Below are positions 1 to 8,769 of a stretch of DNA of 64,000 nt, in pieces (the stretch's first letter is position 1; each line of letters starts with the position of its first letter). The stretch comes from Burkholderiales bacterium Ga0077544. Lineage in GTDB: Bacteria; Pseudomonadota; Gammaproteobacteria; Burkholderiales; Burkholderiaceae_D. The DNA is taken from assembly GCA_001464355.1 (NCBI GenBank), contig LNEU01000017.1, positions 1 through 64,000 of the forward strand. The letters run 5' to 3'. Under the pieces are notes generated by a model. It was given only the letters and a program-made list of their open reading frames with translations, had not been told where the DNA came from and did no database searches. The position numbers and the translations under genes were made by a program.

Positions 1-368
1 GGGAGTAAAAATGTCAGCAAGCCGCGCAAGGTGGCGATACTGCCTTTTTGTAATTCTCTGGACGTCTTAGGAATCATGGGTTCACTAGCTTGCTGAAAAG
101 GGGAAGGCGGATTCAAAGTGAATTTGAGCCAAGATCAAATTCAAGATCATGAAGTGGTCATATTATGCGTGCACGCTTTGCATGATAAGGTTGCCCCTCA
201 ATCCTGTCCTTGCCTGATATATTTTTGTATATTCAATCGTACGTAGCTTAGCACCAGTCGCTGGGCATCTTTGTAAGCCTTACCGGCAAGGATTGTAGGA
301 ATGCGCTTTTGCATGCTGGGTTCGATGCCATATGGGGACGTTATTGCAAGGAACAAGCTTTGCTTGAA

Positions 369-396
369 TTGGATTGCATGGCATCCCGCATATATT
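369..396 (+). promoter_or_regulatory. Candidate sigma-70 promoter for egtD-egtB
   Basis: A TTGGAT box (369-374) and a TATATT box (391-396) are 16 bases apart, about 80 bases before the egtD start. Both boxes are imperfect, so this is only the best candidate in the region. Confidence 0.3.
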
Positions 397-463
397 CAGG
401 AACGGATGTGGGATGACGTAGTCAGACCGGTTTTGTTTGTCTAATCAACTGCAGCATATAAAC

Positions 464-468
464 AGGAG
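464..468 (+). promoter_or_regulatory. Shine-Dalgarno fixing the TTG start of egtD
   Basis: AGGAG lies 8 bases before TTG at 477. The next in-frame ATG is far inside the conserved domain, so this site decides in favour of the TTG start. Confidence 0.75.
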
Positions 469-476
469 CAGTCAGC

Positions 477-1439
477 TTGGCACAATTTATTCAACTTGTG
501 GAACACTGCAAGCAATCCATAGACGATGAGCTATTGGCAGGTTTGACCGCCCCTCAAGCGACTACGTCACCAAAATATTTATATGACGCTTTGGGTTCCA
601 AATTGTTTGAAGCGATTTGCGAATTGCCGGAATACTATCCGACCCGTATCGAAGCGGGAATCTTCGGCAAGCATGGGAAAGAAATGGCACAGGTGATTGG
701 CGCTGGAACGACCCTGATCGATCTCGGGGCCGGGAATTGTGCAAAAGCCGCGAATTTATTTATGCATTTGCAGCCTGCGCAATATGTGCCTATCGATATC
801 TCTGTCGAATTTTTGCGCGATGCGGTTGGTCGCTTGCAGCAGCAATTTCCGGATATCGATATGGTTGGTATAGGCATGGATTTTTCGCTTGATTTGCAGT
901 TGCCGCAAAGTGTACGTAGCGATAAGCGCCTGTTTTTTTATCCGGGCTCGTCTATAGGCAACTTTACGCCGGAAGAAGCATTGATATTTTTGCGGCAGAT
1001 CAAAACGGCTTGTGCGCAGGGTAATAAGACTGACGGCGGCCTGTTGATAGGTGTCGATCTGGTCAAGGAAAACTCCATACTCGATGCGGCCTATGATGAC
1101 CCGCTTGGTGTGACGGCGTCCTTCAATCTGAATGTGTTATTGCATCTTAATCGCTTGCTGGATGCAGATTTTGATTTGCGCGAATGGCGACACCGTGGAT
1201 TTTTCAATGACAAATTGAGTCGCATTGAAATGCATCTGGAAGCATTGTCGGATCAGACCGTGCGTTGGCCGAATGGCGTACGCCGCTTTGAACGTGGCGA
1301 GCGTATACACACAGAAAGCAGCTATAAATACACCCGTCAGAGTTTTATCAGTTTGCTGACAGAGGCCGGATTCGAGAATGTGACAACCTGGACCGATCCG
1401 CAACAGTGGTTTATGGTTTGTCATGCACGGGCGGCTTGA
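477..1439 (+). CDS. egtD: L-histidine N-alpha-methyltransferase EgtD
   Basis: This is a SAM-dependent enzyme that trimethylates the alpha-amino group of histidine to hercynine, the first step of ergothioneine synthesis in the cytoplasm. The 320-residue length fits the family. Family hallmarks are visible: the substrate-side motif ELPEYYPTRIE near residue 50, the SAM-binding LIDLGAGNCAKA near residue 80, and FFYPGSSIGNF near residue 158. Translation starts at a TTG with a good AGGAG 8 bases upstream. The gene is followed after 129 bases by egtB in the same direction, the standard partner. No egtC or egtE homologue is in the window, so the C-S lyase step must be encoded elsewhere. Some EgtD-like proteins are annotated only as DUF2260, but the adjacent egtB makes the assignment firm. 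Confidence 0.93.
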   Translation: MAQFIQLVEHCKQSIDDELLAGLTAPQATTSPKYLYDALGSKLFEAICELPEYYPTRIEAGIFGKHGKEMAQVIGAGTTLIDLGAGNCAKAANLFMHLQPAQYVPIDISVEFLRDAVGRLQQQFPDIDMVGIGMDFSLDLQLPQSVRSDKRLFFYPGSSIGNFTPEEALIFLRQIKTACAQGNKTDGGLLIGVDLVKENSILDAAYDDPLGVTASFNLNVLLHLNRLLDADFDLREWRHRGFFNDKLSRIEMHLEALSDQTVRWPNGVRRFERGERIHTESSYKYTRQSFISLLTEAGFENVTTWTDPQQWFMVCHARAA

Positions 1440-1568
1440 TATCAATGGTGAACGCTGAATGATCCGAATGGTCGAACCGATTCTGCGCTTGTCTTTAGTC
1501 AGGATGGCAATTGCAAAAAATTGAATTGAGAGCAAGAAGTATCTTGGCATCAACATTACGGATAAATC

Positions 1569-2816
1569 ATGAATGTGCAGACCAAACGTATTGACCTGAA
1601 TGATGAGAGCAAAGAACTAGCCTTGTTTTACGAAAGGGTGCGTGCCCGCTCGATTGCGCTGGCAGAACCCTTGTCGGATGAAGATTGCTGTGTGCAATCA
1701 ATGCCGGATGCCAGCCCGATCAAATGGCATTTGGCGCATACGACCTGGTTCTTTGAAACATTTATTCTTGAACGTTTTGAGCCAAATTTTCAGCCGCATC
1801 ATCCCGCTTTTCGGGTTCTCTTCAATTCTTATTACAACGGTATCGGTGACAAGCATGCGCGTGCGCAACGCGGTTTGTTGACGCGCCCGCCATTCGCGGA
1901 TGTGCTGAACTACAGGCACGATGTCGATGCGCGCGTGATGGCCTTGCTGGAAAATCCGCTTGCCTCGGATGCTTATATAGAGTTGAACACGTTGCTGGAA
2001 TTGGGTTTGCAACACGAACAGCAGCATCAGGAATTGATGATGACCGACGTCATGCATTTGCTGTCATGCAATCCACTCAAACCTGCTTATATGGAAACGC
2101 CACGTCTGGTTTCAAAGCAGGCTGCAGAAATACAGTGGTTATCTTTCAACGGCGGAGTGGTGCAGATCGGACATGACAATCAAGACTTTTGTTTCGATAA
2201 CGAGACGCCTGCACACAGGCAGTTTTTGGAACCGTATGCGCTCGCATCGCGTTTGGTCACGAATCGCGAGTACCTGGCTTTTGTAGAGTCGGGAGCGTAT
2301 CAGAATCCGGCTGTATGGTTATCGGAAGGATGGGATTGGGTACAGACGCAGCAACTGACGCATCCCTTGTACTGGCAAAAGAAAGATGATGACGGCGCTG
2401 CGTGGCACGCGTTTAGTTTACAGGGCTTGCAGACTTTGAACCTTGATGCGGCGGTGACGCAGATTTCCTATTTTGAAGCGGATGCCTATGCGCGCTGGGC
2501 TGGAGCACGTCTGCCCACCGAAGCAGAGTGGGAACATGCTGCCATGCTCGCACTGCCTTCGGACGATGCGCAAAAAGACGCCATGCAATTTTTCGGGCAA
2601 TGCTGGCAGTGGACGTCCAGTAGTTATTCGCCTTATCCGGGTTATGCGACTGCCGCTGGCGCATTGGGCGAATACAACGGCAAGTTCATGTCCAACCAGT
2701 ATGTGTTGCGAGGGTCATCCTGCGTAACGCCGGACGGTCATAGTCGTGCGACGTATCGCAACTTCTTTCCGGCGGCTGCACGCTGGCAGTTTTCCGGCAT
2801 CAGATTGGTAAGATAA
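1569..2816 (+). CDS. egtB: Ergothioneine sulfoxide synthase EgtB
   Basis: This non-heme iron enzyme joins a thiol substrate (gamma-glutamylcysteine or cysteine) to the imidazole C2 of hercynine using oxygen. It has an N-terminal DinB-like helical domain (about residues 15-165) and a C-terminal formylglycine-generating-enzyme-like domain (about 185-415). The expected iron ligands are visible: His57 in HLAH and His149/His153 in the HEQQHQE motif. The C-terminal domain carries RLPTEAEWEHAA and ends in a GIRLVR tail typical of the fold. Length (415 residues) is normal for proteobacterial EgtB. It starts at ATG 1569 behind only a weak GGA and is probably co-transcribed with egtD. A strong terminator lies 25 bases after the stop. 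Confidence 0.93.
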   Translation: MNVQTKRIDLNDESKELALFYERVRARSIALAEPLSDEDCCVQSMPDASPIKWHLAHTTWFFETFILERFEPNFQPHHPAFRVLFNSYYNGIGDKHARAQRGLLTRPPFADVLNYRHDVDARVMALLENPLASDAYIELNTLLELGLQHEQQHQELMMTDVMHLLSCNPLKPAYMETPRLVSKQAAEIQWLSFNGGVVQIGHDNQDFCFDNETPAHRQFLEPYALASRLVTNREYLAFVESGAYQNPAVWLSEGWDWVQTQQLTHPLYWQKKDDDGAAWHAFSLQGLQTLNLDAAVTQISYFEADAYARWAGARLPTEAEWEHAAMLALPSDDAQKDAMQFFGQCWQWTSSSYSPYPGYATAAGALGEYNGKFMSNQYVLRGSSCVTPDGHSRATYRNFFPAAARWQFSGIRLVR

Positions 2817-2840
2817 ATCCTTCTCAGGAAAAAATAAAAA

Positions 2841-2867
2841 AGCCGCTGAACAGTTCAGCGGCTTTTT
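2841..2867. terminator. Bidirectional intrinsic terminator between egtB and leuA
   Basis: A perfect 10-bp stem (2841-2850 with 2854-2863) has a 3-base loop, a T run on the right and an A run on the left. It serves both convergent genes, egtB on plus and leuA on minus. Confidence 0.9.
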
Positions 2868-2884
2868 GCATTCAACGAGGAAAA

Positions 2885-4546
2885 TTATTTCTCAGACAAA
2901 GCGATATCGCGATTAACTGCACTCAAGACTGCACGGAATGATGCGGTCACGATGTTGCCATCGATGCCGACACCGAAGCGGGTCGTGCCATTGTTGACCC
3001 GCAATTCGACATAACTCGCGGCATTCGCGCTGGCACCCGCCCCGATGGCGTGTTCGTGGAAATCCATCAGTTTGATATCCATACCCAATGCATTGATGAA
3101 GGCATCGATAGGGCCGTTGCCGGAACCTTCTACAGAGAGTGCTTTGCCGTCTTTTTCAAGCTCAACCTTGATCTGCACTTCGCCACCTTTGGTATCGTCG
3201 ATGTGATGGCTGCGATATTGGTAAGGCGTGACTGCATTCAGGTATTCGCTGTTGAAGATTTTATGGATATCGTTGGCAGCGACTTCACCGCCGGTTTCGT
3301 CGGTGATGCGTTGCACTGCGCGGCTGAATTCGATCTGCAGACGACGCGGCAAGACGAGACCGTACTCCTGTTCCAGCAAGTATGTCATGCCACCTTTGCC
3401 CGACTGGCTGTTGACGCGAATCACGGCATCGTAGCTGCGACCAAGATCAGCAGGATCAACCGGCATGTAAGGCACTTCCCAGATTGCGTCGGGTTGCTGT
3501 TTCGCAAAACCTTTTTTGATCGCGTCTTGATGTGAACCCGAGAATGCGGTGTACACCAGATCGCCGACGTAGGGATGACGTGGATGCACTGGAATCTGGT
3601 TACATTCTTCCACACACTGACGTACTGCATCGATGTCTGAAAAATCCAGGCCCGGATTGATACCTTGCGAATACAGATTGAGCGCAAGCGTTACCAGATC
3701 GACGTTGCCGGTACGTTCGCCATTGCCGAAGAGGCAGCCTTCGATACGATCAGCGCCGGCCATCACAGCCAGCTCAGCTGCCGCTACTGCGCAACCTCTG
3801 TCATTGTGGGGATGCACGCTGATCAGGATGGAATCGCGACGCGCCAGATTGCGATGCATCCATTCCACCTGATCCGCATAGACGTTTGGTGTGCTGGCTT
3901 CTACCGTGCCGGGCAGATTGATGATCATCTTGCGTTCTGGTGTCGGTTGCCATGCATCGGATACAGCGTCGCAGATTTCTTTCGCGAATTCGAGTTCGGT
4001 CATGCTGAAGGCTTCCGGTGAATACTGGAATACCCATTCGGTTTCGGGATGTGCATCGGTCAACTCGCGGACCAGTTTTGTGCCGGCCACCGCCATTGCC
4101 TTGACTTCTTCCTTCGACATATTGAATACAATGCGACGGAACGATGGCGCGGTCGCGTTATACATATGGACTATGGCGCGGCGTGATCCAAGCACAGATT
4201 CAACGGTACGGCGAATCAGATCTTCGCGAGCCGGTGTCAGAACTTCGATCGTGACGTCGTCAGGAATGCGTTTTTCTTCTATCAATTTGCGCACGAAATC
4301 GAAATCGGTTTGTGATGCCGAAGGAAAGGCGACTTCGATTTCCTTCAGGCCGATTTTCAACAGCATGTCGAAGAAGCGAAACTTCTTCTCGTGATTCATC
4401 GGTTCGATCAGGGATTGATTGCCATCGCGCAAATCGGTACTCATCCAGATCGGCGGTTTGCTGATGATCTGATTCGGCCACGTGCGATCAGTGAGACGGA
4501 CGGGCGGAAAGGCGCGGTATTTTTGTTCTGGGTTAGACAACATCAT
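2885..4546 (-). CDS. leuA: 2-isopropylmalate synthase LeuA (long, type 2 form)
   Basis: This enzyme condenses acetyl-CoA with 2-oxoisovalerate, the committed step of leucine synthesis, and is feedback-inhibited by leucine. The catalytic HMGL-like barrel shows [18 protein letters not shown] for metal binding and [11 protein letters not shown]. The C-terminal third is the LeuA dimer/allosteric domain. Two adjacent ATG codons (4546 and 4543) follow an AAGGA 9 bases upstream, giving about 553 residues, the size of the long LeuA class. An in-frame upstream GTG at 4669 would add 41 residues with no family resemblance and no ribosome site, so I reject it. The gene is not next to leuBCD. It is preceded by a roughly 350-base leader with leucine-rich ORFs and its own promoter, which suggests attenuation by leucine supply. 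Confidence 0.95.
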   Translation of the reverse strand: MMLSNPEQKYRAFPPVRLTDRTWPNQIISKPPIWMSTDLRDGNQSLIEPMNHEKKFRFFDMLLKIGLKEIEVAFPSASQTDFDFVRKLIEEKRIPDDVTIEVLTPAREDLIRRTVESVLGSRRAIVHMYNATAPSFRRIVFNMSKEEVKAMAVAGTKLVRELTDAHPETEWVFQYSPEAFSMTELEFAKEICDAVSDAWQPTPERKMIINLPGTVEASTPNVYADQVEWMHRNLARRDSILISVHPHNDRGCAVAAAELAVMAGADRIEGCLFGNGERTGNVDLVTLALNLYSQGINPGLDFSDIDAVRQCVEECNQIPVHPRHPYVGDLVYTAFSGSHQDAIKKGFAKQQPDAIWEVPYMPVDPADLGRSYDAVIRVNSQSGKGGMTYLLEQEYGLVLPRRLQIEFSRAVQRITDETGGEVAANDIHKIFNSEYLNAVTPYQYRSHHIDDTKGGEVQIKVELEKDGKALSVEGSGNGPIDAFINALGMDIKLMDFHEHAIGAGASANAASYVELRVNNGTTRFGVGIDGNIVTASFRAVLSAVNRDIALSEK

Positions 4547-4566
4547 GATGTGTTTTCCTTGCTTTG

Positions 4567-4725
4567 CTAAATAGGGTGGGATCCGTTGTGGCAGTAGGCT
4601 ACCTGACTTGCCACGCGACGCGAGGCCAGGTAACCGATCGGTAGTAATAGCAAAGCACGCGCACAGCACATCACGGCGGAAAGAGCGCCAGCGATGAACG
4701 ATGCAGGAAGAGCCTTGATAATCAT
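4567..4725 (-). CDS. Alternative leader ORF with a four-leucine run
   Basis: This 52-codon ORF (a shorter start is at 4671) contains the consecutive codons TTG CTA TTA CTA followed by Pro. It ends 20 bases before leuA. A run of four Leu codons, three of them CTA or TTA, is what a leucine leader peptide needs. No good Shine-Dalgarno is visible before either start. It overlaps the discarded N-terminal extension of leuA in another frame. Either this ORF or the upstream 29-codon one may be the true sensor. Confidence 0.35.
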   Translation of the reverse strand: MIIKALPASFIAGALSAVMCCARALLLLPIGYLASRRVASQVAYCHNGSHPI

Positions 4726-4810
4726 TTTTAGGGTGAAACCTTGGTATTTGAATGGTGTGTCGGTGATTAAAACCGGCAGGTAAAACGGTGCAGTGCGCAG
4801 TGCGCGACGA

Positions 4811-4900
4811 TCAGTTTAATCGTAGCGATAGTAGTAGCGCTGCTAGCAGGGCGCTGGCAGCGTACGAGGTCGTGCGGAATTGAAAAGGTGTCGAGGACAT
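4811..4900 (-). CDS. Putative leucine leader peptide (leuL-like, 29 residues)
   Basis: An ATG ORF of 29 codons has Leu at residues 18, 19, 22, 23, 24, 26 and 28, encoded by one CTG, five CTA and one TTA. Such clustering of CTA and TTA Leu codons just before leuA is the signature of a leader peptide that senses charged tRNA-Leu. Its ATG sits only about 6 bases beyond the predicted -10 box, so the message would be nearly leaderless. No Shine-Dalgarno is visible, which weakens the case that it is translated. Its stop falls in the loop of a hairpin at 4803-4827. Confidence 0.45.
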   Translation of the reverse strand: MSSTPFQFRTTSYAASALLAALLLSLRLN

Positions 4901-4906
4901 GCCGCT

Positions 4907-4936
4907 ACTTTAGGGGATCGCGGCAGCCCTTGTCAA
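4907..4936 (-). promoter_or_regulatory. Promoter of the leuA leader
   Basis: On the minus strand a perfect TTGACA (4931-4936) is followed after 18 bases by TAAAGT (4907-4912). The -35 box overlaps the stop codon of the upstream dioxygenase gene, so leuA has its own promoter. Confidence 0.6.
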
Positions 4937-5748
4937 GTTTCGACGATTTCGCCAAATGCGATTGCCGAGACGACAACATTCATTACGGTGTCCCTGAAGA
5001 TTCGTTTTCCCTTGTCTGACCCTGCCGCACCTGCGGCTACCATCAAAGGCAACAAATGATCCGGATGCGGTTGTACCTCTCGTGCATGCGGCGCATTTTG
5101 CCAATGCTGAAGCATGGTGTTGCGATCCGTTTCGTTCTGCGTTGCCATGTCCGCCAGCCAATCATCGAACTGTTCTGATGCTTCTTTAAACGCCGGACTG
5201 AAGCCGCGCATATTGTGAAAGCTCATGCCACTACCGATGATTAACACACCTTCTTTGCGCAAAGTTTGCAACGCTTCCCCCGCACGTATGTGCGTTGCCG
5301 GATCCAGCCCTTTTTTCATAGACAACTGCACGACAGGAATATCCGCATCTGGATTCATTACCTTCAATGGAATGAATACACCATGATCCCGGCCGCGTTG
5401 CGTATCGAGTCGGGCCGGAATGCCTGCCTCGGTCAGCAGATTCTGCACGCGCGCAGCCAACTCCGGTGCGCCGGGTGCTGGATGAGTCAGTGCATACGTA
5501 TGCGCAGGGAAGCCGTGGTAGTCGTAAATCAGCGAAGGCTGTGGATTGGCACCGATGGTGAACTCGGCTTCTTCCCAGTGGCCGGAAATAATCAGGATCG
5601 CTTTCGGGCGTGTGCCGACGGTCTTGATCAGATTGCCCAAAAAATCCGCCATGTGATCCCACATATGCGGATCGCCCGGCCAGTCCATGAAAAAACATGG
5701 GCCGCCGCCGTGCGGGATGAAGAGAGTGGGAAGTTTTGTTTGGGGCAT
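4933..5748 (-). CDS. DODA/LigB-type class III extradiol ring-cleavage dioxygenase
   Basis: This is a 271-residue protein of the class III extradiol dioxygenase superfamily, close in character to YgiD/4,5-DOPA dioxygenases. Such enzymes open catechol rings using a mononuclear metal. Metal-site histidines are visible in FIPHGGGPCFF (His13), in the GRDHGVFIPL segment and in GMSFHNMRGF. I start it at ATG 5748. A longer frame reaches 5817 but its extra residues are not family-like. Its real substrate is not shown by the context, since neighbours are leuA and rhlE, and many bacterial members have only a housekeeping or unknown role. It lies between the rhlE terminator and the leuA promoter, so it is probably its own unit with possible read-through into leuA. 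Confidence 0.85.
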   Translation of the reverse strand: MPQTKLPTLFIPHGGGPCFFMDWPGDPHMWDHMADFLGNLIKTVGTRPKAILIISGHWEEAEFTIGANPQPSLIYDYHGFPAHTYALTHPAPGAPELAARVQNLLTEAGIPARLDTQRGRDHGVFIPLKVMNPDADIPVVQLSMKKGLDPATHIRAGEALQTLRKEGVLIIGSGMSFHNMRGFSPAFKEASEQFDDWLADMATQNETDRNTMLQHWQNAPHAREVQPHPDHLLPLMVAAGAAGSDKGKRIFRDTVMNVVVSAIAFGEIVET

Positions 5749-5822
5749 GGTTTTTTCTGCAGTTTTGACGCGTAGCTGCAAGTGTATCCCGTATGTAATT
5801 TTCAGTTTGCAGCACAATAAAA

Positions 5823-5854
5823 AAGGCCGTTCCTGATTAGGGAACGGCCTTTTT
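5823..5854 (-). terminator. Intrinsic terminator of rhlE
   Basis: An 11-bp perfect stem (5823-5833 with 5841-5851) has a 7-base loop and A and T runs on either side. It lies about 55 bases after the rhlE stop on the minus strand. Confidence 0.88.
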
Positions 5855-5908
5855 ATTTGATCGCCTCAAGTCAAAGCATGACTTGAAAATCAACTGCTAA
5901 TTCAGCTA

Positions 5909-7315
5909 TTAACGCTCGCCGAAAGGACGACGTGTTGCGCCGCCTGCATCGCTGGTACGTGGGCCTTTGTTGTAGCCGCCCTCGTTGCGCGTTGCATTTG
6001 GTTTGCTGAACGTGCGTTGACCTGGCTTAGCCGCGTTGCCACGGTTGTCGCCTGGTTTCCAGCCGCCTGGTTTGTGGTTCGAACGTGGTGCCGAAGCAGT
6101 ACGCTTAGGTTCAAAACCTTCGATTACCGAGACAGGGATCAATTGCTTGATGAAGCGTTCGATACGCTTGACGTTCATGCTTTCTGCATGATTGACCAGC
6201 GAAACCGCGATGCCGTTACGGCCAGCGCGACCGGTACGACCGATACGGTGAACGTAGTCTTCCGGGAATTTCGGCAGATCGTAGTTGAATACGTGGGTGA
6301 TCGCAGGTACGTCGATGCCGCGTGCAGCAACGTCGGTTGCAACCAGGACACGGATTTGACCGCGGCGCAGGCCGTCGAGTGTACGGTTACGTGCACCTTG
6401 ATGCATGTCGCCATGCAGCGCAGCAGCAGCGAAGCCGGCGATGTTCAAACGATCAGCGATCGTGTCTGCATCGCGTTTTGTCGCGGTGAAGACAACAGCT
6501 TGATCCATGGTTTCATCACGCAGCAAATGATCGAGCAGGCGATTCTTGTGCGACAGATCGTCGACAAAATGTACACCTTGCTTGATGTTTTCATGCTTGG
6601 TAGCCGAACCAGCGATCTGGATGACCAGTGGATCTTTGGTGATGCGCTTAGCCATGGTACCGACGGTACCGTCCAGCGTTGCCGAGAACAACATGGTTTG
6701 ACGACCTTCTGGTGTTGCTGCCACGATTTTTTCGATGTCATCGATAAAACCCATGTCCAGCATGCGATCAGCTTCGTCCAGCACCAAAATTTGCAATTCC
6801 GAGAAATCGATCTTGCCCGATTCCATGTGGTCGATCAAACGACCTGGCGTAGCAACCAGGATCTCTGGGTTCTTTGCCAACAATTGCATTTGTTTTGGGT
6901 AAGGCATGCCGCCCAGGATCGAAATCGCTTTGACACGTTTCATGAACGCGCCGTATTTGTCGGTCGAGGTGGTCACTTGCAAAGCCAGTTCGCGGGTTGG
7001 GGTCAACACCAGCATTTTTGGTTGAGCAGCTTTAAAGCGTGGGCGATCGCCGCGTGAGCGTGCCGATTGCGCTTCCTGATTTGGCGTTCTGCCGCCTTCA
7101 GGTGCTTGTTGTTCTGATTGAACTGCAAACTTGTGCAGCGCAGGCAGCATGAATGCCGCTGTCTTGCCGGAACCTGTTTGCGACGAGACCATCATGTCAC
7201 GACCTTCTATCGCAGCAGGAATCGCTTGTGCTTGCACGCCGGTAGGGGCGGTATAGCCGGATTCAGTCAATGCCTTGATGATGGATGCGTGGAGGCCTAG
7301 TGATTCAAATGTCAT
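5909..7315 (-). CDS. rhlE: DEAD-box RNA helicase RhlE
   Basis: This is an ATP-dependent RNA helicase used in ribosome assembly and RNA turnover. Motifs run in order: SQTGSGKT (residues 45-52), PTRELALQ near 106, VATPGR near 154, DEAD (180-183), SAT, ATDVAARGID and HRIGRTGRAGR. The C-terminal tail (about the last 75 residues) is rich in Gly, Asn, Arg and Lys, as in RhlE/RhlB-type helicases, and should bind RNA nonspecifically. A polar insertion of about 30 residues (68-98) separates motifs I and Ia. I start at ATG 7315, and the upstream in-frame extension is not conserved in character. The gene has a predicted promoter about 250 bases upstream, so a long 5' leader is likely. Length is 468 residues. 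Confidence 0.93.
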   Translation of the reverse strand: MTFESLGLHASIIKALTESGYTAPTGVQAQAIPAAIEGRDMMVSSQTGSGKTAAFMLPALHKFAVQSEQQAPEGGRTPNQEAQSARSRGDRPRFKAAQPKMLVLTPTRELALQVTTSTDKYGAFMKRVKAISILGGMPYPKQMQLLAKNPEILVATPGRLIDHMESGKIDFSELQILVLDEADRMLDMGFIDDIEKIVAATPEGRQTMLFSATLDGTVGTMAKRITKDPLVIQIAGSATKHENIKQGVHFVDDLSHKNRLLDHLLRDETMDQAVVFTATKRDADTIADRLNIAGFAAAALHGDMHQGARNRTLDGLRRGQIRVLVATDVAARGIDVPAITHVFNYDLPKFPEDYVHRIGRTGRAGRNGIAVSLVNHAESMNVKRIERFIKQLIPVSVIEGFEPKRTASAPRSNHKPGGWKPGDNRGNAAKPGQRTFSKPNATRNEGGYNKGPRTSDAGGATRRPFGER

Positions 7316-7565
7316 TATTTTTCTTTCGTATAAAGCAGCGCTGCAGGATCTAACCCGGATCGTGTCCAAGCGGAGACTGCGGAATGCGCAAAAATGCAAA
7401 GCTAACCAACGAAACAGAAACAGCTGTGAAAACTCTGAGAGATTTCGGCACAAAAGCTTTGCGCCGGGACGGTGTATAAACTTCAACACCTGAAGGCGGG
7501 AGGGCTTTATCGTTAATGCTAACGGTTCGCGATGCTACAAAGTGCAATGCCTGTTGCAAAGCACA
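7316..7565 (-). promoter_or_regulatory. Long 5' leader of rhlE
   Basis: About 250 bases separate the predicted transcription start from the rhlE start codon, with no ORF I trust. Small hairpins are present, for example CGTTA/TAACG near 7512-7525. Long structured leaders are known for cold-induced DEAD-box helicase genes such as csdA/deaD, so cold or autogenous control is plausible. Confidence 0.4.
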
Positions 7566-7571
7566 GCGCGC

Positions 7572-7600
7572 ATTGTAGTACAGATCGGACGCTATGTCGA
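7572..7600 (-). promoter_or_regulatory. Promoter of rhlE
   Basis: On the minus strand TCGACA (7595-7600) and TACAAT (7572-7577) are separated by exactly 17 bases. Both boxes match the sigma-70 consensus at 5 of 6 positions. Confidence 0.6.
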
Positions 7601-7653
7601 GTCATTCACTGCTTTGCACTGAAAATGGGCATCGATGCATGCGCGTTACAAAT

Positions 7654-7686
7654 AAAAAAGCGGCAGAATTTTTCTGCCGCTTTTTT
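7654..7686 (-). terminator. Intrinsic terminator of fabI
   Basis: A 9-bp GC-rich stem (7660-7668 with 7672-7680) has a 3-base loop and is extended by A6 on one side and T6 on the other. It lies about 55 bases after the fabI stop on the minus strand. Confidence 0.88.
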
Positions 7687-7738
7687 ACTCAATCACAAGG
7701 CGTGCCTAATTGGCTACTCGTGCAATTTCAGTCGGAAA

Positions 7739-8527
7739 TCATTCCAAACCGCCCATGCCACCGACGACATGTGAGAAGCCGCCATCGACATAAGTGATTT
7801 CGCCGGTAATGCCGCTGGACAGATCCGACAACAGGAATGCCGATGCATTGCCGATATCTTCTTGCGTGACGTTGCGGCGTAAAGGTGCGTGATCCTTGAC
7901 GAAGTTGAGGATTTTGCCGAAGTCCTTGATGCCACTCGCAGCCAAGGTCTTGATCGGGCCGGCCGAGATGCCGTTGACGCGTATGCCTTTAGGACCCAAC
8001 GATTCAGCCATGTAGCGCACGCTGGCTTCCAGCGATGCTTTTGCCAGGCCCATCGTGTTGTAGTTAGGCAAGGCGCGTACGGCACCGAGATAGCTCAGGG
8101 TCAGCAATGCAGCATTCGGGCTCAGCATAGGCAATGCAGCTTTGGCCATTGCCGGAAAGCTGTAAGCCGAGATGTCATGCGCAATTTTGAAACCTTCGCG
8201 TGACAAACCTTCAAGGAAGTCGCCGCCAATTGCTTCGCGGGGTGCGAAACCGATTGCGTGCACCAGGCCGTCGAGCTTGTCCCACGATTTACCCAAGTCC
8301 GCGAACAAGGCGGTGATCTGTTCATCGCTGCCGACGTCACAATCAAAAATCAGGGTGCTGTCGAATTCCTTGGCGAAATCGGTGATGCGATCCTTGAAGC
8401 GTTCACCAACATAGGTGAATGCCAGTTCGGCGCCTTCACGTTTGCACGCTTCTGCAATGCCGTAAGCGATGGAGCGGTTCGATAACAAACCGGTGATGAG
8501 GATTTTTTTGCCTTGCAAGAATGCCAT
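7739..8527 (-). CDS. fabI: Enoyl-[acyl-carrier-protein] reductase (NADH) FabI
   Basis: This enzyme catalyses the last reductive step of each fatty-acid elongation cycle in the cytoplasm. The 262-residue protein has the short-chain dehydrogenase fold with the FabI-type nucleotide motif [11 protein letters not shown] (residues 13-23). The catalytic residues Tyr146, Tyr156 and Lys163 fall at the same numbers as in E. coli FabI. The chosen ATG at 8527 has a GGAG 8 bases upstream. The frame is open further to 8749 but that stretch overlaps the divergent yej promoter region and shows no conserved sequence. A well-formed promoter lies at 8586-8614 and a terminator follows, so it is a single-gene unit. 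Confidence 0.96.
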   Translation of the reverse strand: MAFLQGKKILITGLLSNRSIAYGIAEACKREGAELAFTYVGERFKDRITDFAKEFDSTLIFDCDVGSDEQITALFADLGKSWDKLDGLVHAIGFAPREAIGGDFLEGLSREGFKIAHDISAYSFPAMAKAALPMLSPNAALLTLSYLGAVRALPNYNTMGLAKASLEASVRYMAESLGPKGIRVNGISAGPIKTLAASGIKDFGKILNFVKDHAPLRRNVTQEDIGNASAFLLSDLSSGITGEITYVDGGFSHVVGGMGGLE

Positions 8528-8585
8528 GAACGACTCCGGTGGTTCTTTGTAATAAGTGCGCGGGAATAAATGCGGAATGGGCAAG

Positions 8586-8614
8586 ATTGTAGGGGCTGAC
8601 GGGAACAACAGCAA
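8586..8614 (-). promoter_or_regulatory. Promoter of fabI
   Basis: On the minus strand TTGCTG (8609-8614) and TACAAT (8586-8591) have exactly 17 bases between them. The predicted start is near 8579, about 50 bases before the fabI ATG. Confidence 0.65.
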
Positions 8615-8664
8615 CTTTTGTGACAAATCTCTGGTTTTTCGGAGCGTAATCATGGGCCGCGAGT

Positions 8665-8693
8665 GCGACGTGCTGTGGGTGTTTCTGTAGAAT
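8665..8693 (+). promoter_or_regulatory. Candidate promoter of the yej operon
   Basis: TAGAAT (8688-8693) is a good -10 box. The matching -35, GCGACG (8665-8670), is poor but lies at a 17-base spacing. The operon starts about 75 bases downstream. Confidence 0.35.
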
Positions 8694-8769
8694 AGCCGGA
8701 ACGACAACACGAGCATCCTGTACTCGGTATACGATGGCGGGGCTGGCAAACATCATTCACGACAGGCGC

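Larger units (their letters stand above)
1..476. other. Intergenic region left of egtD
   Basis: I see no gene here. The only ATG-started frame near the left edge (from base 11) closes after 19 codons and has no convincing ribosome binding site. The right end holds a weak promoter candidate and the strong Shine-Dalgarno of egtD. Confidence 0.6.
4547..4900 (-). promoter_or_regulatory. leuA leader region, candidate leucine attenuator
   Basis: The putative transcript starts near 4900 and runs about 350 bases before the leuA start. It contains a 29-codon ORF with 7 Leu codons clustered at its end. A hairpin overlaps that ORF's stop (arms 4803-4811 and 4819-4827, one mismatch, 7-base loop). A second ORF carries four consecutive Leu codons. 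A further hairpin lies just before leuA, with GTGGCA pairing TGCCAC between about 4588 and 4614. I do not find a hairpin with a convincing U tract, so the switch could act on translation or through Rho rather than through a classical terminator. Confidence 0.55.

Noticed and set aside
11-70. Short ATG frame at the left edge (19 codons)
   Set aside because: It has no ribosome site and no similarity, and is too short to claim.
4547-4669. N-terminal extension of leuA from a GTG at 4669
   Set aside because: The extra 41 residues have no LeuA similarity. A better ribosome site lies before the ATG pair at 4546/4543, and the same bases code for a leucine-rich ORF in another frame.
8528-8749. Upstream extension of fabI to 8749
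   Set aside because: It would overlap the divergent yejA promoter region. The ATG at 8527 has GGAG, and the catalytic numbering matches E. coli FabI only with that start.
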